From contig JAIMBD010000010.1 of the NCBI GenBank assembly GCA_023511625.1, positions 30,599 to 94,598 on the forward strand: a stretch of DNA of 64,000 bases, read 5' to 3'. Below the pieces are notes generated by a model, which saw nothing but the letters and a program-made list of their open reading frames with translations, had not been told where the DNA came from and did no database searches. The stretch is from Bacillota bacterium. GTDB lineage: Bacteria; Bacillota; Sulfobacillia; Sulfobacillales; Sulfobacillaceae. The number at the start of each line of letters is the position of its first letter. The first letter of the stretch is position 1. This document shows positions 52,785 through 60,313 of this stretch, in pieces. The position numbers were made by a program, and so were the translations under genes.

Positions 52785-53840
52785 ATGAAACGGGGACTGG
52801 TCCTGCTCGATGCCAACGAAGTCGCGCCCGAGGAATACCATCGGCGCATCGCCACGGTCCAGGCGGCCCTTCGCGGGCAGGGTTGGAGCGCGGCCTTGAT
52901 CTACGGCGATGTGTGGCGCTCCGGCGACATCACCTATCTCTCCAACCTCTGCCTGTACTGGAACGAAGGGATCTTGGCCATTCCGGCCGAAGGGCCGGTA
53001 GCCTTCTTGACCAAGCTCTCGCCGCGCGTGCATCCCTGGATGCGCCGCACGGCGGTGGTCGAAGACCTGCGCAGCGGGCCCAACCTGGCGGATTTGGTGC
53101 GCCGCTGGCTGGCCCCTGATGCCATCGGGCCGGTGGGTGCCGTGGACGCGGACTTTTGGCCGGCCCAACTCTGGGAGGACGTCCAGGAAGCAGTGGCCCC
53201 GCGGACAGTCGAGGACGCCGGAGGCTTGGTGCGACGGATGCGGGAGGCGCCTTCGGCCAGCGAGGTCGCCCTCCTTCGCCAAAGCGCCGCCATCGCGCAC
53301 GAGGCCGTGGCCCAAGCCCTTGGGCCGGGGCTGACCGCGCCGGAGCGCGCAGGGCGGGCCGAGGCGGCGGCGCGGGCGGCAGGGGTAGAAGACGTCTATG
53401 TCTTTTGCCGGCCGGTGGCTCCCGGTCTCGAGGCGGTAGAAGTCGTGGCCGAATTTCGGGGCTACTGGACCACGGCCGCGCGGATGGTGGGTGCCCGGCC
53501 GCCGTGGTGGCCGACCCTGTCTTCCGCTTGGCACAGGGCCGTGGCGCGGTTGACGGCCGGGGTACGACCCAGGGCTTTGGCCGAGGCGGTGGCGGCCGAC
53601 GGCCCCGACGGCATGCGGGTGCGGGCCGACCTAATCCATCACGTCGACCTTGAGACCGGCGGCGACTATCGGCGCCTGGGGGACCGCGATCGGCCGGTGA
53701 CAGCGGGGTCGGTGGTGGCATTGGCGGTGTCCGCCGTGTTGCCTGACGGTGGTCGCGCGGTGTTGGCGGATACCTTCGCCGTGGAGGTCGGCGGTGCAGT
53801 CCCGCTCGCCACCCGACTTCCGGCTGCCACCGACATCTGA
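52785..53840 (+). CDS. Second M24-fold protein, degenerate
   Basis: 351 residues from ATG 52785 with GAAGGGGGAAGG upstream, 20 nt after the first. The N-terminal creatinase-type domain is clear (VAPEEYHRRIATVQAALRGQ then SGDITYLSNLCLYWNEGI). The catalytic half is strongly diverged: the position of the Asp pair reads VAEFRGYWTTAARMV, without the metal ligands, and no HGxG string is found. It may be a partner subunit to the first M24 protein, or have binding rather than catalytic function. A heteromeric enzyme with the neighbour is possible. The fold assignment rests on the N-terminal half and context. Confidence 0.7.
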   Translation: MKRGLVLLDANEVAPEEYHRRIATVQAALRGQGWSAALIYGDVWRSGDITYLSNLCLYWNEGILAIPAEGPVAFLTKLSPRVHPWMRRTAVVEDLRSGPNLADLVRRWLAPDAIGPVGAVDADFWPAQLWEDVQEAVAPRTVEDAGGLVRRMREAPSASEVALLRQSAAIAHEAVAQALGPGLTAPERAGRAEAAARAAGVEDVYVFCRPVAPGLEAVEVVAEFRGYWTTAARMVGARPPWWPTLSSAWHRAVARLTAGVRPRALAEAVAADGPDGMRVRADLIHHVDLETGGDYRRLGDRDRPVTAGSVVALAVSAVLPDGGRAVLADTFAVEVGGAVPLATRLPAATDI

Positions 53841-53862
53841 AGGGAAGGGGGACCCTAGGGCG

Positions 53863-54942
53863 ATGCGGATTTTGACCAACCAAGACGTCGAACAGGTGTT
53901 GGATCCCGTCGAGTGCATGCAGGCCTTGGAGACGGCGTACAAGGAGTACGCCCAAGGTCGGGCCGCCAATCGTCCCCGCAACCACACCTATTTTCCGGTC
54001 ATGGACGATCGCTATCCGGGCTTTCAGTACCGGTTCAAGTCGCAGGAGGGCGGCAACCTCGCGAGTGGAGTGTGGGCCCTGCGCATCACCTCGGACATGG
54101 CCGGGGTCGAGATCTTGGAGGGCGGCGTCAAGCGGCGCCGGCTTTTGCCGGTGGCTACCGGCAACCGCTACTGCGGGTTCATTACGCTTTTTTCCTTGCG
54201 GCAGATCGAGCCCCTGGCCATCATCCACGACAGTTACATTCAGAAAATGCGCGTGGGTGCTACTTCGGCGCTGGGCATTCGCGAGCTGGCCAATCCGGAC
54301 GTCCAGGTGGCAGGCTTGTTTGGATCCGGGTGGCAAGCGCAGGCCCATCTCCAATACCTGCTCATGGTCCGACCCAGCATCGAGGAGGTGCGGGTGTACA
54401 GCCCCACCCGTGCCCATCGCGAGGCCTTCGCCCGCCACTGGAGCGAGGTCACGGGCAAGCGCATCGTGGCCGTCGACCATCCCCGGGAGGCCGTCGCCGG
54501 ATGCCAGATCGTGACCTGCGCCACTGCTGGATACGACCCTTGCTTTGACGGGCAGTGGTTGGAGCCGGGCACCCACGTGACCTGCATCACCAGCCCCGAC
54601 GGTACTGCCATGCGGCGCGAGCTCGATGACACCACCTTCGACCGTGCCGACGTCCTGGTGGTCTTTTCCAAGGAGCAGATCCACCACGACCGCCAGGTGG
54701 ACATTTTGGGCCCGGTGGAACGGGGGCGGATGCGCTTCGAGGACATCGGCGAGCTCGGCGACCTGTTGCTCCATCGGATTCCGGGGCGGACCCGTCGCGA
54801 CCAGATTACTATCTTCGCCAACAACACCGGGATGGGGTTGCAGTTTGCGGCCGTAGGGGCCCGGGTGCTGGAGCTGGCCGAAGAGCGGAACCTCGGCCAC
54901 GTCATCCCTACCGAGTGGTTCTTGGAAGAGACTTCGCCGTAA
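53863..54942 (+). CDS. Ornithine cyclodeaminase / mu-crystallin family protein
   Basis: 359 residues from ATG 53863 with GAAGGGGGA upstream. Substrate half: LTNQDVEQVLDPVECMQALE then QKMRVGATSALGIRELA (the Lys-Arg-type carboxylate site). Dinucleotide site: VAGLFGSGWQAQAHLQYLL with GSG-x-x-A, then VRVYSPTRAHREAFA. Members include ornithine cyclodeaminase, ketimine and pyrroline-2-carboxylate reductases, alanine dehydrogenase and EutC-like enzymes of ectoine breakdown. It would most probably reduce an imine or eliminate ammonia in the pathway encoded around it. Specificity cannot be assigned. Confidence 0.88.
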   Translation: MRILTNQDVEQVLDPVECMQALETAYKEYAQGRAANRPRNHTYFPVMDDRYPGFQYRFKSQEGGNLASGVWALRITSDMAGVEILEGGVKRRRLLPVATGNRYCGFITLFSLRQIEPLAIIHDSYIQKMRVGATSALGIRELANPDVQVAGLFGSGWQAQAHLQYLLMVRPSIEEVRVYSPTRAHREAFARHWSEVTGKRIVAVDHPREAVAGCQIVTCATAGYDPCFDGQWLEPGTHVTCITSPDGTAMRRELDDTTFDRADVLVVFSKEQIHHDRQVDILGPVERGRMRFEDIGELGDLLLHRIPGRTRRDQITIFANNTGMGLQFAAVGARVLELAEERNLGHVIPTEWFLEETSP

Positions 54943-54972
54943 CCGCCCGGCCTTTGACCAAAGGAGGCGTCC

Positions 54973-55488
54973 ATGGACAGCCGCATTCGCGGTCGCTGTA
55001 TCGTCTTTGGCGACAACGTCAACACCGATGTCATCATTCCCGGCCGCTACCTCGTCAGCATCGATCCCAAAGAGTTGGCCGAACACGCCTTCGAGCCCTT
55101 GGGCCCTGCCGTTCAGGAACGGCTGCGGGCCTCCCAAGTGGTGGTGGCCGGCAAAAATTTCGGGTGCGGCAGCGCGCGGGAACAGGCTGCCACCTGCCTT
55201 GTCGGCGTCGGCATCCGGGCCGTAGTGGCCAAGTCTTTTGCCCGGGTCTTTTTCCGCAACGCCATCAACACCGGGCTTTGGGCCGTGGTCCAACCGGAGG
55301 CCGTGGAGGCGATCTCCGACGGCGACGAGGTGGCCATTGACCTGGAGGCGGGGACAGTGGAGGTGAAAGGACGCCGGTTCACATTTCCCCCGTATCCGGA
55401 ATCCTTGCGCCGCATCTTGGACGCAGGCGGGCTCATTCCCTACTTGGCCCGGTACGTCATTCCCCAGGGAGGGACGGCCAATGGGTAA
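54973..55488 (+). CDS. LeuD-like hydro-lyase small subunit 1 (Fe-S type)
   Basis: 171 residues, the usual length of a 3-isopropylmalate/homoaconitase small subunit. ATG 54973 follows AAGGAGG. The swivelling domain has CIVFGDNVNTDVIIPGRYLV and the substrate-anion loop GKNFGCGSAREQA, then VAKSFARVFFRNAINTGLW. It overlaps the large subunit 1 gene by 8 nt. Since leuA and leuB are absent, leucine synthesis is not the likely role; the pair should hydrate or dehydrate a 2- or 3-hydroxyacid of the cluster's pathway, e.g. a substituted malate or maleate. Confidence 0.88.
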   Translation: MDSRIRGRCIVFGDNVNTDVIIPGRYLVSIDPKELAEHAFEPLGPAVQERLRASQVVVAGKNFGCGSAREQAATCLVGVGIRAVVAKSFARVFFRNAINTGLWAVVQPEAVEAISDGDEVAIDLEAGTVEVKGRRFTFPPYPESLRRILDAGGLIPYLARYVIPQGGTANG

Positions 55489-56740
55489 GACGTTTGCAGA
55501 AAAGGTGCTGGCCCGGGCGGCAGGGGTGGGCGAGACGACGGCCGGCATGGTGGTCGACGTCTACCCGGACCTGGTGATGAGCCATGCCGCCAGCTGGCGC
55601 TGCATCCGAACCCTGGAGAAGCTCGGCGTGGACCGGCTGTACGACCCCGACCGGATCGCCATGGTCATGGATCATACGGCCCCGGCCCACAGCGCCAAAA
55701 CTGCTGCAGACCAGAAGCTTTGCCGCGAGTTTGCCCGCGCCCACGGCATCCGCACCTTCTACGACGTCGAGGCCGGCATCGCGCACGTGGTCCTCATGGA
55801 AAACGGTCACATCCGCCCGGGTATGGTCATCATCGGGACCGACTCTCACTCCACCATCTACGGAGCCCTGGGGGCGGCGGGAACCGGCGTGGGATTCAGC
55901 GAAGTTACGGCCACCTGGGTGGCGGGGTATCTCTGGATGCGGGTACCGGAGTCGATTCGGATCGAGATCCACGGCCCCTTGGCTTGGGGGACCTCGGCCA
56001 AAGACGTGATGCTCAAGTTGATCGGCGAAATGGGGGCCGATGGCGCCACGTACGCCTCGGTCGAGTTCCACGGGGACTACGTGGCGGGCCTTTCGGTCTC
56101 CGAGCGCATGACCCTGTGCAATCTGGCCATGGAAATGGGGGCCAAATTTGCCTTCGTACCGCCGGATGATGTCACGCGCGCCTATTTGGCCGAGCGCGGC
56201 GTCACGCCGGACGGCTATCAAGAGGTCCAGCCCGATCCCGATGCGGTCTACGCGAAGACGGTGGCCCTGGACGGGACGTCCTTGAGCCCCCAGGTGGCCT
56301 GCCCTCACGCCGTCGACAACGTCCAACCCATCGAGGCGGTGGCCGGAACCCGCGTGGACCAGGTCTTCATCGGCTCGTGCGCCAATGCCAAGTACGAGGA
56401 CCTGGCCGAAGCGGCCCGCATCCTGCGCGGGCACCATGTGGCGCCGGGCGTTCGCCTCATCGTCACGCCGGCGTCCCGCGGGGTGTTGACCCGCATCGTC
56501 GCGGACGGGATCTTCTCAGCCCTGGTGGAGGCCGGCGCCCTCATTACCAACCCAGGCTGCGGCGCCTGTGCCGGAGACGGGGGGGTGATGGCCGACGGCG
56601 AGGTGACGCTCTCCACGGCCAATCGGAACTTCCAGGGGCGGATGGGCAGTTACCAAGCGTCCATCTATCTGGCCAGTCCGGCCGTGGCGGCCGCGACTGC
56701 CATCCGCGGCGCCATCGCCGACCCGCGCGAGTTTTTGTGA
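55481..56740 (+). CDS. LeuC-like hydro-lyase large subunit 1 with complete Fe-S ligands
   Basis: 419 residues, coupled to the small subunit by an 8-nt overlap. Aconitase-superfamily signatures: ARAAGVGETTAGMVVDVYPD, MDHTAPAHSAKTA and GTDSHSTIYGALGAAGTGVG. The three cluster cysteines are present: Cys300 in IGSCANAKYEDL and Cys360 and Cys363 in NPGCGACAGDG. A [4Fe-4S] cluster and ordinary hydratase chemistry are thus expected. It is the partner of the gene in front. Compare with large subunit 2, which has none of these. Confidence 0.9.
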   Translation: MGKTFAEKVLARAAGVGETTAGMVVDVYPDLVMSHAASWRCIRTLEKLGVDRLYDPDRIAMVMDHTAPAHSAKTAADQKLCREFARAHGIRTFYDVEAGIAHVVLMENGHIRPGMVIIGTDSHSTIYGALGAAGTGVGFSEVTATWVAGYLWMRVPESIRIEIHGPLAWGTSAKDVMLKLIGEMGADGATYASVEFHGDYVAGLSVSERMTLCNLAMEMGAKFAFVPPDDVTRAYLAERGVTPDGYQEVQPDPDAVYAKTVALDGTSLSPQVACPHAVDNVQPIEAVAGTRVDQVFIGSCANAKYEDLAEAARILRGHHVAPGVRLIVTPASRGVLTRIVADGIFSALVEAGALITNPGCGACAGDGGVMADGEVTLSTANRNFQGRMGSYQASIYLASPAVAAATAIRGAIADPREFL

Positions 56741-56777
56741 CCCCGGCGACGGCGGGCGCCGAGAAAGGGAGGGCACC

Positions 56778-58034
56778 GTGAATCTCGTGGAAAAAATCTT
56801 GGCGCGGGCGAGCGGCCGCGAGCGGGTGGAACCGGGAGAGGTGGTGGTGGCCAACGTGGACGTCCTGTTGATGCACGACTTAAGTGGCTACCTCACCTCC
56901 CGGGTGTTCGAACAGGAAGTCGGGCGCCCGATGCGCTACCCCGACCGGGTGGTGCTGGTGTTCGACCACCATTTCTCTCCCCCCACGGAGGAACGGGCCG
57001 AGATCTTGGAGAAGACGCGGCAGTTCGCGCGCCGCCACGGCATTCACCTCGTGGATTGCCAGAACGGCAACATCCATCACGTGGCGGTACAGCGAGGATT
57101 CGTGCGCCCGGGTACGGTGGTGGTGGGATCGGACAGCCACACCCCCGTCCACGGGACCTTGGGCTGTTTTGCCGCCGGGCTTGGGAACAACAGCCATGCC
57201 GGCATGGTGATGCCGTTCGGCAAGGCGTGGTTTCGCGTTCCCGAGACGGTGGAGGTGCAGTTGGAAGGCCGCCTGCGTCCCGGCGTCACGCCGCGTGACG
57301 CCGCGCTGTGGTTGACCGGACAGATCGGGGAAGGCGGAGCCGTGTATAAGGCCCTGCACTTTACCGGTGGGTTCCTCCGCGACTTGGAGGTTTGGGACCG
57401 CTGGCTCTTCCCCCTCATCGCCATCGACGTCGGCGCCAAGTGCGGGTTCATCGATCCTGATGAGAAGACCCTGGCCTTTGTGCGGGCAGTGACGGACCGG
57501 CCGTTCGAGGTCGTCACATCGGATCCGGATCCGGTCTACGCGGAGCGGTGGCAGTACGACGTGAGCGATTTGGAACCCCAGGTGGCGGCGTCTCCTACCT
57601 TAGGCAACGTCCACCCGGTGGGGGCGTTCGCCGGGCGCCCCATCCAGTGGGCAGAACTCGGCGGCCATGGCGGGGGCCGGCTAGAGGACTTCCGCCAGGC
57701 AGCGGCCATCCTCAAGGGGCGCAAGATCGCCCCGGGCGTCAAACTCAACCTGGTGCCTTCCAGTCGGGAGGTGTTTGCCGCCGCGTTGCGGGAGGGGTTG
57801 GTGGAAATCCTCTTCGAAGCCGGCGGGTCTTGGTTTCCGCCCAGCACCGGCTCCAACCAGGCCATCAACATGGGAGCGCTGTCGGAACATGAAGCCATGG
57901 TGTCGACGCATGCGCGCAACTTTCCCGGCCGCAACGGCAGCCCTAAGGCCATGATGTATTTGGGGTCCGCCTTGACGGTGGCGGCGTCGGCGCTAAAAGG
58001 GGCCATCGCCGATCCCCGGGAGTATTTGCAGTAG
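56778..58034 (+). CDS. LeuC-like large subunit 2 without Fe-S cysteines
   Basis: 418 residues from GTG 56778 after AAGGGAGGG. It aligns with large subunit 1 along its length (LARASGRERVEPGEVVVANV, VFDHHFSPPTEERAE, VGSDSHTPVHGTLGCFAAGL, GAIADPREYLQ). All three cluster ligands are replaced: the equivalent of G-S-C-A-N reads AELGG, and the equivalent of G-C-G-A-C reads STGSN (Thr357 and Asn360). The active-site region is otherwise kept (GSDSHT, and end strings with RNFPGRNGSP). A [4Fe-4S] cluster seems impossible at the usual site. It may use another metal, act without one, or have changed role. Paired with small subunit 2. Confidence 0.85.
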   Translation: MNLVEKILARASGRERVEPGEVVVANVDVLLMHDLSGYLTSRVFEQEVGRPMRYPDRVVLVFDHHFSPPTEERAEILEKTRQFARRHGIHLVDCQNGNIHHVAVQRGFVRPGTVVVGSDSHTPVHGTLGCFAAGLGNNSHAGMVMPFGKAWFRVPETVEVQLEGRLRPGVTPRDAALWLTGQIGEGGAVYKALHFTGGFLRDLEVWDRWLFPLIAIDVGAKCGFIDPDEKTLAFVRAVTDRPFEVVTSDPDPVYAERWQYDVSDLEPQVAASPTLGNVHPVGAFAGRPIQWAELGGHGGGRLEDFRQAAAILKGRKIAPGVKLNLVPSSREVFAAALREGLVEILFEAGGSWFPPSTGSNQAINMGALSEHEAMVSTHARNFPGRNGSPKAMMYLGSALTVAASALKGAIADPREYLQ

Positions 58035-58098
58035 GCAGGCGCGCCGGAGGGTGTGGCCTGGGGCGAGGGAACTAGGCCAAGAAAGGGGGGAGCCACCC

Positions 58099-58590
58099 AT
58101 GGAGGTACGCGGGCGCTGTTGGAAGTTCGGGGACAACATTCCGACGGACCAGATTGTGCGATCGGACCGAGCCTTGGCCCCGATGGAAGAAATTGTGCGG
58201 CACGTGTTGGAAACCCTCAATCCGGCGTTTGCGCGTGAGGTGAAGCCGGGCGATATCCTCGTGGCCGGCAAGCACTTCGGGCAGTCCTCAGGGCGCGCCA
58301 TCGCGCCGAAGGCTCTTCGGGCCACCGGCATCGGCGCGGTGGTGGTCGAGTATGCGGCGCGCCTGTTTTACCGCAACTGTTTTGAAATCGGGTTGCCGTT
58401 GCTCGAATGTCCCGGCATCACGGCGGGGGTCGAGGACGGGGACGTTTTGGCGGTAGACATCGCTGCCGGCACCATCCGCAACGAGACACGGGGGCGCGTG
58501 TTTTACGCCCGACCGGTCGACCCTTTCCTGCGGCGCATGTTGCAGGCGGGGGGCATCATTCCCTTGGCGGCGGAATTGGCCGAAGAGTAA
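58099..58590 (+). CDS. LeuD-like small subunit 2 with altered substrate loop
   Basis: 163 residues from ATG 58099 with GAAAGGGGGGAG upstream. The fold is typical (GRCWKFGDNIPTDQIVRSDR; VVVEYAARLFYRNCFEIGLP). The loop that in LeuD reads G-N-F-G-C/x-G-S-S/A-R-E is GKHFGQSSGRA here, so the Ser/Arg/Glu arrangement differs, in parallel with the loss of cysteines in large subunit 2. The pair was probably derived from the first pair by duplication and then changed in both subunits, which points to a new reaction rather than decay. Confidence 0.85.
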   Translation: MEVRGRCWKFGDNIPTDQIVRSDRALAPMEEIVRHVLETLNPAFAREVKPGDILVAGKHFGQSSGRAIAPKALRATGIGAVVVEYAARLFYRNCFEIGLPLLECPGITAGVEDGDVLAVDIAAGTIRNETRGRVFYARPVDPFLRRMLQAGGIIPLAAELAEE

Positions 58591-58770
58591 GATGAAGAGA
58601 AAGGGTGCCGCCGCAACCCCGGACCTTGGGCGCGCAGGCATCGGGGCCGGGCAAGTGGTCGGAATCCGGAACACCGCCGCGCGAGGCGAACGCGCAATCT
58701 TTGCGCGGATTGAAGGCGCGACGTCCAGAAAGGAGGGGCGGCCGGTCCAGGGAGGGACCGGTGGGAAGAG

Positions 58771-59709
58771 ATGGCCACCGTGGAGGATGTCGAACGGTTG
58801 GCGCAGGCATGTTGCAACTGGGGGCGCTGGGGCCCTGAGGACGAACTCGGCACCCTCAATTTCGTTACTCCCGAAACGGTGCGAGCAGCCAAGGAGGAAA
58901 TCCGCACCGGAGAGGTGTTTTCCCTAGCCATTGGGTTTGGGCCGTCCGGACCGCAACACGGGCGGGACGGGCGCTTTAACCCCATTCACCTCATGCGTGC
59001 CACGGGAACCGACGTGGCCGCCGGCTATCAGGCGGCGGACAGCGGCGGCTACGCCGACGACGTGGTGATCATGCCGTTGCAGTGCGCCACCCAGTGGGAT
59101 GGGCTTGGGCACATCTTCCATCGCGGGCGGATGTGGAACGGCTACGGGGTGGAGACCATCGGATCCGGTGGCGCCCGCCGTTTGGCCATCACCGCCTTTC
59201 GCGACCGGTTGGTGGGGCGCGGGGTCTTGGTGGATGTGGCCGGTTTTCGCGGAGTGGAGTGCCTTTTGCCGGGCGAAGCCATTCGGGCCGAGGAGCTGGA
59301 GGCGGTCCTCGCAGCGGAAGGGGTGCGCCTTCGCCGGGGCGACTTCCTGTTGGTGCGGACGGGCCAGCTGGACTTTTGCCTTGAGCACGGCTGGGGGGAC
59401 TTCGCGGGCGGGGACGCCCCAGGGTTGGCTCTGGATACCGCGCCGTGGCTTTATGCGAAGGAGGTGGCCGCCGTGGCCACCGACACGTGGGGGGCCGAGG
59501 TCCGGCCCAATGAGGTCCCCGACATGCGGCAACCTTGGCACCACGTGGTCATCCCCTACATAGGCCTCGTGGTGGGGGAGATCTGGCGCCTCGGGCCATT
59601 GGCCGAGGCGGCCCGCCGCGACGGGCGCTACACCTGTTTTTTGGCCGCTCCGGCGCTCCCCATCGAAGGGGCCGTGGGCAGTCCGGTCAACCCGCTGGCC
59701 GTTCGCTGA
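58771..59709 (+). CDS. Cyclase-family (kynurenine formamidase-like) hydrolase
   Basis: 312 residues. ATG 58771 has GTGGGAAGAG upstream. The cyclase domain (PF04199) shows ATQWDGLGHIFHRGRMWNGY, where Q-x-D-G-L-x-H-I replaces the metal-binding H-x-G-T-H-x-D-x-P-x-H of KynB, and the final strings AVATDTWGAEVRPNEVPD and PWHHVVIPYIGLVVGE. The family includes arylformamidases and several putative amide or lactone hydrolases. It follows the hydro-lyases by 181 nt and, as last enzyme of the run, may open a ring or remove a formyl/amide group. The exact reaction is unknown. Confidence 0.85.
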   Translation: MATVEDVERLAQACCNWGRWGPEDELGTLNFVTPETVRAAKEEIRTGEVFSLAIGFGPSGPQHGRDGRFNPIHLMRATGTDVAAGYQAADSGGYADDVVIMPLQCATQWDGLGHIFHRGRMWNGYGVETIGSGGARRLAITAFRDRLVGRGVLVDVAGFRGVECLLPGEAIRAEELEAVLAAEGVRLRRGDFLLVRTGQLDFCLEHGWGDFAGGDAPGLALDTAPWLYAKEVAAVATDTWGAEVRPNEVPDMRQPWHHVVIPYIGLVVGEIWRLGPLAEAARRDGRYTCFLAAPALPIEGAVGSPVNPLAVR

Positions 59710-59728
59710 CCCGGAAGGGAGGTCCGCA

Positions 59729-60313
59729 ATGGCATGGCAGGGCGGCCCCCGGCCGCGCCTGCGGGCCCGGGTGGGGGTAGAACTCGGCGAGGGCGTGCAT
59801 CTGTCTACGCGGGTACTCAAGCACCGGTGGCGGGGGGAATGGCTGGATGCCCCGCGCGCTGCCACCGGCGAAGTGGTGGATTTGGCCGGTGTGCGCGGCG
59901 GCCGTGCCACCTTGTGGTGGGTGGAGGCCGCCGTTCGCTGGGCGGCACCGGTGCGCCTGGAGGCGGTCTGGGACCCAGTGCCCATCGTCGAGGTGCGCTA
60001 TCTTGGTCCTGCTGCACCCGCCGAACGGCGCCGGGCGCCTCGCTACCGGGTGCAGTGGGCGGCTACTTGGCGCCTTTTGGACGAGCCGGGAGGTCGGGAC
60101 TGGCCGACCTTGATCGAGGATTTGTCGCGCGAGGGTGCGCGCTTCCGGGCGGCGGTCCCGGTGTCCCCGGAGCGCCAGGTGGCGCTGGCCATCGCTTTTC
60201 CGGGGCGGCGAGTGGTGCGGGTGGTGGGCCGGGTGGTGCGCTGTACCCCCGAGGCCGACAGGTGGGTGGTGGCGGTGGCGTTCGTGCGGGTGCCGGGAGT
60301 GGTGCCGGGTTAG
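59729..60313 (+). CDS. PilZ-domain protein (probable c-di-GMP effector)
   Basis: 194 residues from ATG 59729 with GAAGGGAGG upstream. The C-terminal half has the two c-di-GMP signatures: RRRAPRYRV (R-x3-R type) at about residues 98-106 and DLSREGARF (D/N-x-S-x-x-G) at about 131-139. The N-terminal half resembles the YcgR/YpfA N-domain barrel (VDLAGVRGGRATLWWVEAAV). Such proteins regulate motility or exopolysaccharide in response to c-di-GMP. It sits 19 nt after the cyclase gene. Its TAG interlocks with the TAA of the convergent gene (3-bp overlap of stop codons). Confidence 0.82.
   Translation: MAWQGGPRPRLRARVGVELGEGVHLSTRVLKHRWRGEWLDAPRAATGEVVDLAGVRGGRATLWWVEAAVRWAAPVRLEAVWDPVPIVEVRYLGPAAPAERRRAPRYRVQWAATWRLLDEPGGRDWPTLIEDLSREGARFRAAVPVSPERQVALAIAFPGRRVVRVVGRVVRCTPEADRWVVAVAFVRVPGVVPG

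Noticed and set aside
52930..55548. 872-codon minus-strand frame opposite the M24/OCD/LeuD genes
   Set aside because: Runs across four convincing plus-strand genes with good ribosome sites; its length is an effect of GC-rich third positions.
54973..58590. leuCD genes for leucine synthesis
   Set aside because: Two pairs in a LysR-linked catabolic context, with leuA and leuB absent and one pair lacking Fe-S ligands; gene symbols leuC/leuD were therefore not given.
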